A stretch of 64,000 bases of DNA from an uncultured Pseudomonadales bacterium (lineage in GTDB: Bacteria; Pseudomonadota; Gammaproteobacteria; Pseudomonadales; Porticoccaceae), in NCBI GenBank assembly GCA_943788445.1, contig CALSQH010000004.1, positions 1 to 64,000 on the forward strand. Direction: 5' to 3'. The notes beneath the pieces are model-generated. The model made no database searches. It was not told the DNA's origin and worked only from the letters and a program-made list of their open reading frames with translations. Below are positions 61,591 through 64,000 of this stretch, piece by piece. Position numbers and translations under genes: made by a program. Every line of letters starts with the position of its first letter. Position 1 is the stretch's first letter.

Positions 61591-61701
61591 GCAATTTTTC
61601 ACTTATATTACTGTCAGCAGAATACGCTTTCGGGTAAACTGCGCGTCTTCTTCAGTTCCGAAAATTTAATTATTAACACAACCTTTGGGAATGCTCTAAC
61701 T

Positions 61702-62961
61702 ATGTTTGATAAAAACCAGACTATTGAGAATTTTGATGCCGAAGTATGGGAATCCATGCAGCTCGAAAGCCAGCGTCAAGAACAACATATTGAATTGATT
61801 GCCTCTGAGAATTACACCAGCCCCGCAGTGATGGCGGCCCAGGGCAGCAAGTTGACCAACAAGTACGCCGAAGGCTATCCCGGCAAGCGTTACTACGGTG
61901 GTTGTGAATATGTTGATGTCAGCGAACAGTTGGCAATTGATCGTCTGAAAAGCCTCTATGGTGCGGAATATGCCAATGTGCAGCCACACTCCGGATCTCA
62001 GGCTAACAGTGCAGTATTTCTTGCGTTGATCAAAGGCGGTGACACAATTTTGGGTATGAGTCTGGCCGACGGTGGTCACCTGACTCACGGTGCCAAGCCT
62101 AATTTCTCTGGCAAGCTCTACAACCCAATTCAGTACGGCTTAAACGCCGAGACTGGTCTGGTCGATTACGATCAGGTTGAAGCTCTGGCGATTGAACACA
62201 AGCCGGCAATGATTATCGCTGGTTTCTCAGCTTACTCTGGCATTATGGACTGGGCCCGTTTCCGCGAAATCGCAGACAAAGTGGGCGCTTACTTAATGGT
62301 CGATATGGCACACGTATCAGGTCTGGTTGCCGCTGGTGTTTATCCAAACCCGGTTCCCCATGCCCATGTTGTGACTTCAACCACGCACAAAACTCTGCGT
62401 GGTCCCCGCGGTGGATTTATTATCACCAACGATGAAACAGTGGCTAAAAAATGTAACTCGGCAGTCTTCCCTGGTGGTCAGGGCGGCCCGTTGTGTCATG
62501 TGATTGCAGCCAAGGCAATTGCCTTTAAAGAAGCGGCCAGCGATGAGTTTGTCAGTTACCAGAAGCAAGTAGTTGCCAATGCCAAGGCAATGGCGGCGAC
62601 CTTTATCGAGCGCGGTATCAATATTGTTTCTAACGGCACTGAAAACCACCTGATGCTGGTTAGCTTGATTGGTAAAGAGTACACCGGTACTGATGCCGAT
62701 CGCGCCATGGGTGAAGCCTTTATCACCGTTAATAAAAACGCCGTTCCGAATGATCCACGCTCACCATTTGTGACCTCCGGGTTGCGAGTAGGTACGCCGG
62801 CGATCACCACGCGCGGTTTTGGTATTGATGAAACTGTTCAGCTGACTCACTGGATGTGCGATATTCTCGACAGTCTTGAGAATGGTACCTCCGAGCAAGT
62901 TATTCCACAGATCAAAGCCAAAGTGCTTGAGATATGTGGGCGCTTCCCCGTTTATGGCTAG
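61702..62961 (+). CDS. glyA: Serine hydroxymethyltransferase
   Basis: This PLP enzyme interconverts serine and glycine with tetrahydrofolate and supplies one-carbon units. The 419 residues have [58 protein letters not shown] and the PLP-Lys motif [15 protein letters not shown]. It is followed by a strong terminator and nrdR, an order conserved in gammaproteobacteria. Confidence 0.98.
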   Translation: MFDKNQTIENFDAEVWESMQLESQRQEQHIELIASENYTSPAVMAAQGSKLTNKYAEGYPGKRYYGGCEYVDVSEQLAIDRLKSLYGAEYANVQPHSGSQANSAVFLALIKGGDTILGMSLADGGHLTHGAKPNFSGKLYNPIQYGLNAETGLVDYDQVEALAIEHKPAMIIAGFSAYSGIMDWARFREIADKVGAYLMVDMAHVSGLVAAGVYPNPVPHAHVVTSTTHKTLRGPRGGFIITNDETVAKKCNSAVFPGGQGGPLCHVIAAKAIAFKEAASDEFVSYQKQVVANAKAMAATFIERGINIVSNGTENHLMLVSLIGKEYTGTDADRAMGEAFITVNKNAVPNDPRSPFVTSGLRVGTPAITTRGFGIDETVQLTHWMCDILDSLENGTSEQVIPQIKAKVLEICGRFPVYG

Positions 62962-63003
62962 TTTGTAGTTAGTTTATAGATAGTTTGCAACGTCGATAGA
63001 TAT

Positions 63004-63034
63004 AAAAGCCCTGTTCAATACAGGGCTTTTTTTT
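63004..63034 (+). terminator. Rho-independent terminator of glyA
   Basis: AAAGCCCTG, a 7-nt loop and CAGGGCTTT form a 9-bp stem followed by a continuing run of T (eight or nine in all), 43 nt after the glyA stop. Confidence 0.95.
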
Positions 63035-63171
63035 GCCACTGCCGCTATTTAAATTTATCGCTGTGTTGGTTGGCTCAGGGAAAAATATTCAGTCCCGCCA
63101 AGGAAGCCCAAATTGTCTTAAAAGACAGCATCTTGTGTTAGAATGCCGACCCATTTTTTCGATCTTTTGCT

Positions 63172-63645
63172 ATGTACTGTCCATTTTGTAATGCTGATGA
63201 CACCAAGGTTATCGATTCTCGTTTAGTCGCCGATGGCGGACAGGTGCGTCGTCGTCGCGAGTGCGTTGCCTGCAGCGAGCGTTTTACGACCTATGAAATG
63301 GCCGAACTGGTTATGCCGCGGGTGATTAAAACCGATGGCAGTCGAGAAGTTTTTGATGAAGAAAAGCTCCGCGCCGGCCTTCAGCGAGCGCTGGAAAAGC
63401 GCCCGGTCTCTATCGAGCAGATCGAAGTTGCACTAACCCAAATTAAACATTTTCTTCAGGTGACCGGCGAGAGAGAAATCCCGTCGCGAATTATCGGCGA
63501 AGAAGTAATGGCCAAATTGCGTGAACTCGACGAAGTAGCCTATGTGCGTTTTGCCTCGGTGTATCGTAGTTTCCAAGACCTGAGTGAATTTCAAGACGAA
63601 CTAAACCGCTTAAATGCTTTAAAACCGACTGCGGAAAGCGAGTAA
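63172..63645 (+). CDS. nrdR: Transcriptional repressor NrdR
   Basis: This represses ribonucleotide reductase genes in response to ATP/dATP levels. The 157 residues have the zinc ribbon [17 protein letters not shown]...[12 protein letters not shown] and an ATP-cone ([29 protein letters not shown]). The stop overlaps the ribD start (TAATG), so they are co-transcribed. Confidence 0.97.
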   Translation: MYCPFCNADDTKVIDSRLVADGGQVRRRRECVACSERFTTYEMAELVMPRVIKTDGSREVFDEEKLRAGLQRALEKRPVSIEQIEVALTQIKHFLQVTGEREIPSRIIGEEVMAKLRELDEVAYVRFASVYRSFQDLSEFQDELNRLNALKPTAESE

Positions 63646-64000
63646 TGAGTTTTTCAACCACTGATCGCGAGATGATGTCGCGAGCACTGCAGTTGGCGGC
63701 CAAAGGCCGTTATACCAGCAGCCCAAATCCCGCCGTCGGATGCGTTATTGTTGCTGATGGTGCGATTATTGGCGAGGGGTACACTCGCCCAGTAGGGGGT
63801 AATCATGCAGAAATCGAAGCTTTGCAGGGCGCTGAGAGCACCAAAGGCAGCACTGCTTATGTGACCCTTGAGCCATGCAGCCACCAGGGTAAAACCGGCC
63901 CCTGCGCCACTGCGCTAATTGATGCAGGCATCTCTCGTGTAGTGATCGCCTGTGATGATCCCAATCCTCAGGTTGCCGGTGCGGGCATAAAATTATTGCA
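63645..64000 (+). CDS. ribD: Riboflavin biosynthesis deaminase/reductase, N-terminal fragment (window edge)
   Basis: This is the start of the bifunctional enzyme that deaminates and reduces the pyrimidine intermediate of riboflavin. The 118 visible residues hold the deaminase domain: ALQLAAKGRYTSSPNPAVGCVIV, GGNHAEIEAL and VTLEPCSHQGKTGPCATAL, which provide the zinc ligands. Start ATG 63645 overlaps the nrdR stop. The reductase half is outside the window. Confidence 0.95.
   Translation, partial: MSFSTTDREMMSRALQLAAKGRYTSSPNPAVGCVIVADGAIIGEGYTRPVGGNHAEIEALQGAESTKGSTAYVTLEPCSHQGKTGPCATALIDAGISRVVIACDDPNPQVAGAGIKLL

Overview
The window looks like a chromosomal piece of a marine, light-using gammaproteobacterium. 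A proteorhodopsin gene and a complete beta-carotene/retinal operon (crtE-crtI-crtB-crtY-blh with a type 2 idi), a glyA-nrdR-ribD block, a TonB-dependent receptor and an integron all fit a coastal SAR92-like (Porticoccaceae/Cellvibrionales-type) bacterium. That placement is inferred from gene content. I saw no rRNA, tRNA or CRISPR array.

Layout. 1-1600: start of a urease operon on the minus strand (ureD-ureA-ureB-ureC, with ureC cut by the window edge). 1868-4583: a Bax-like glucosaminidase and an acetoacetate-CoA ligase. 4813-14030: an outer-membrane uptake and modification locus, made of a large TonB-dependent receptor, two flavin-dependent halogenase-like proteins, a SapC-family protein and two JmjC/cupin-like proteins. 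14122-18928: an old-yellow-enzyme-like protein, umuDC under a near-perfect LexA box, and a broken exonuclease/GIY-YIG repair gene. 19009-21585: a persulfide-detoxification operon (BigR-like regulator, rhodanese, TauE-type exporter, ETHE1-like persulfide dioxygenase) with an AT-rich inverted repeat as likely operator. 21694-24454: a DUF1415/flavoprotein fusion and a YlqF-type GTPase. 24598-28070: a sugar-oxidation set (small membrane protein, gluconate-dehydrogenase subunit-3 family protein, GMC oxidoreductase, ThuA protein). A Gfo/Idh/MocA oxidoreductase and a sugar porter at 35734-38379 probably belong to it.

28082-33540 is an integron lying between those sugar genes. It has an intact intI on the minus strand with a LexA box in its promoter, an attI with three direct repeats, and about five cassettes: an SRPBCC protein, an Abi-C-like protein, a RHH/ParE toxin-antitoxin pair, a tiny secreted peptide and a lipoprotein. 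attC sites separate them. To its left is a decayed second copy, in the same orientation, of the intI 5' end and attI, followed by one more cassette-like gene. Aquaporin, Fic and a set of small conserved genes follow up to 43447.

43461-51899: a HIBCH-like hydrolase, the retinal operon and a green-tuned proteorhodopsin. 52124-60103: a serine hydrolase, two cryptochrome/photolyase proteins, DUF3429, DUF393, an SDR, two YceI proteins and a cytochrome b561. This reads as a light and photodamage neighbourhood. 60238-64000: rlmD, glyA, nrdR and the start of ribD.

A general caution: about ten single-base frame breaks fall in otherwise intact conserved genes, and nearly all would be repaired by removing one base. 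This suggests insertion errors in the sequence rather than mass gene decay, so split genes are given as fragments with the break position stated.
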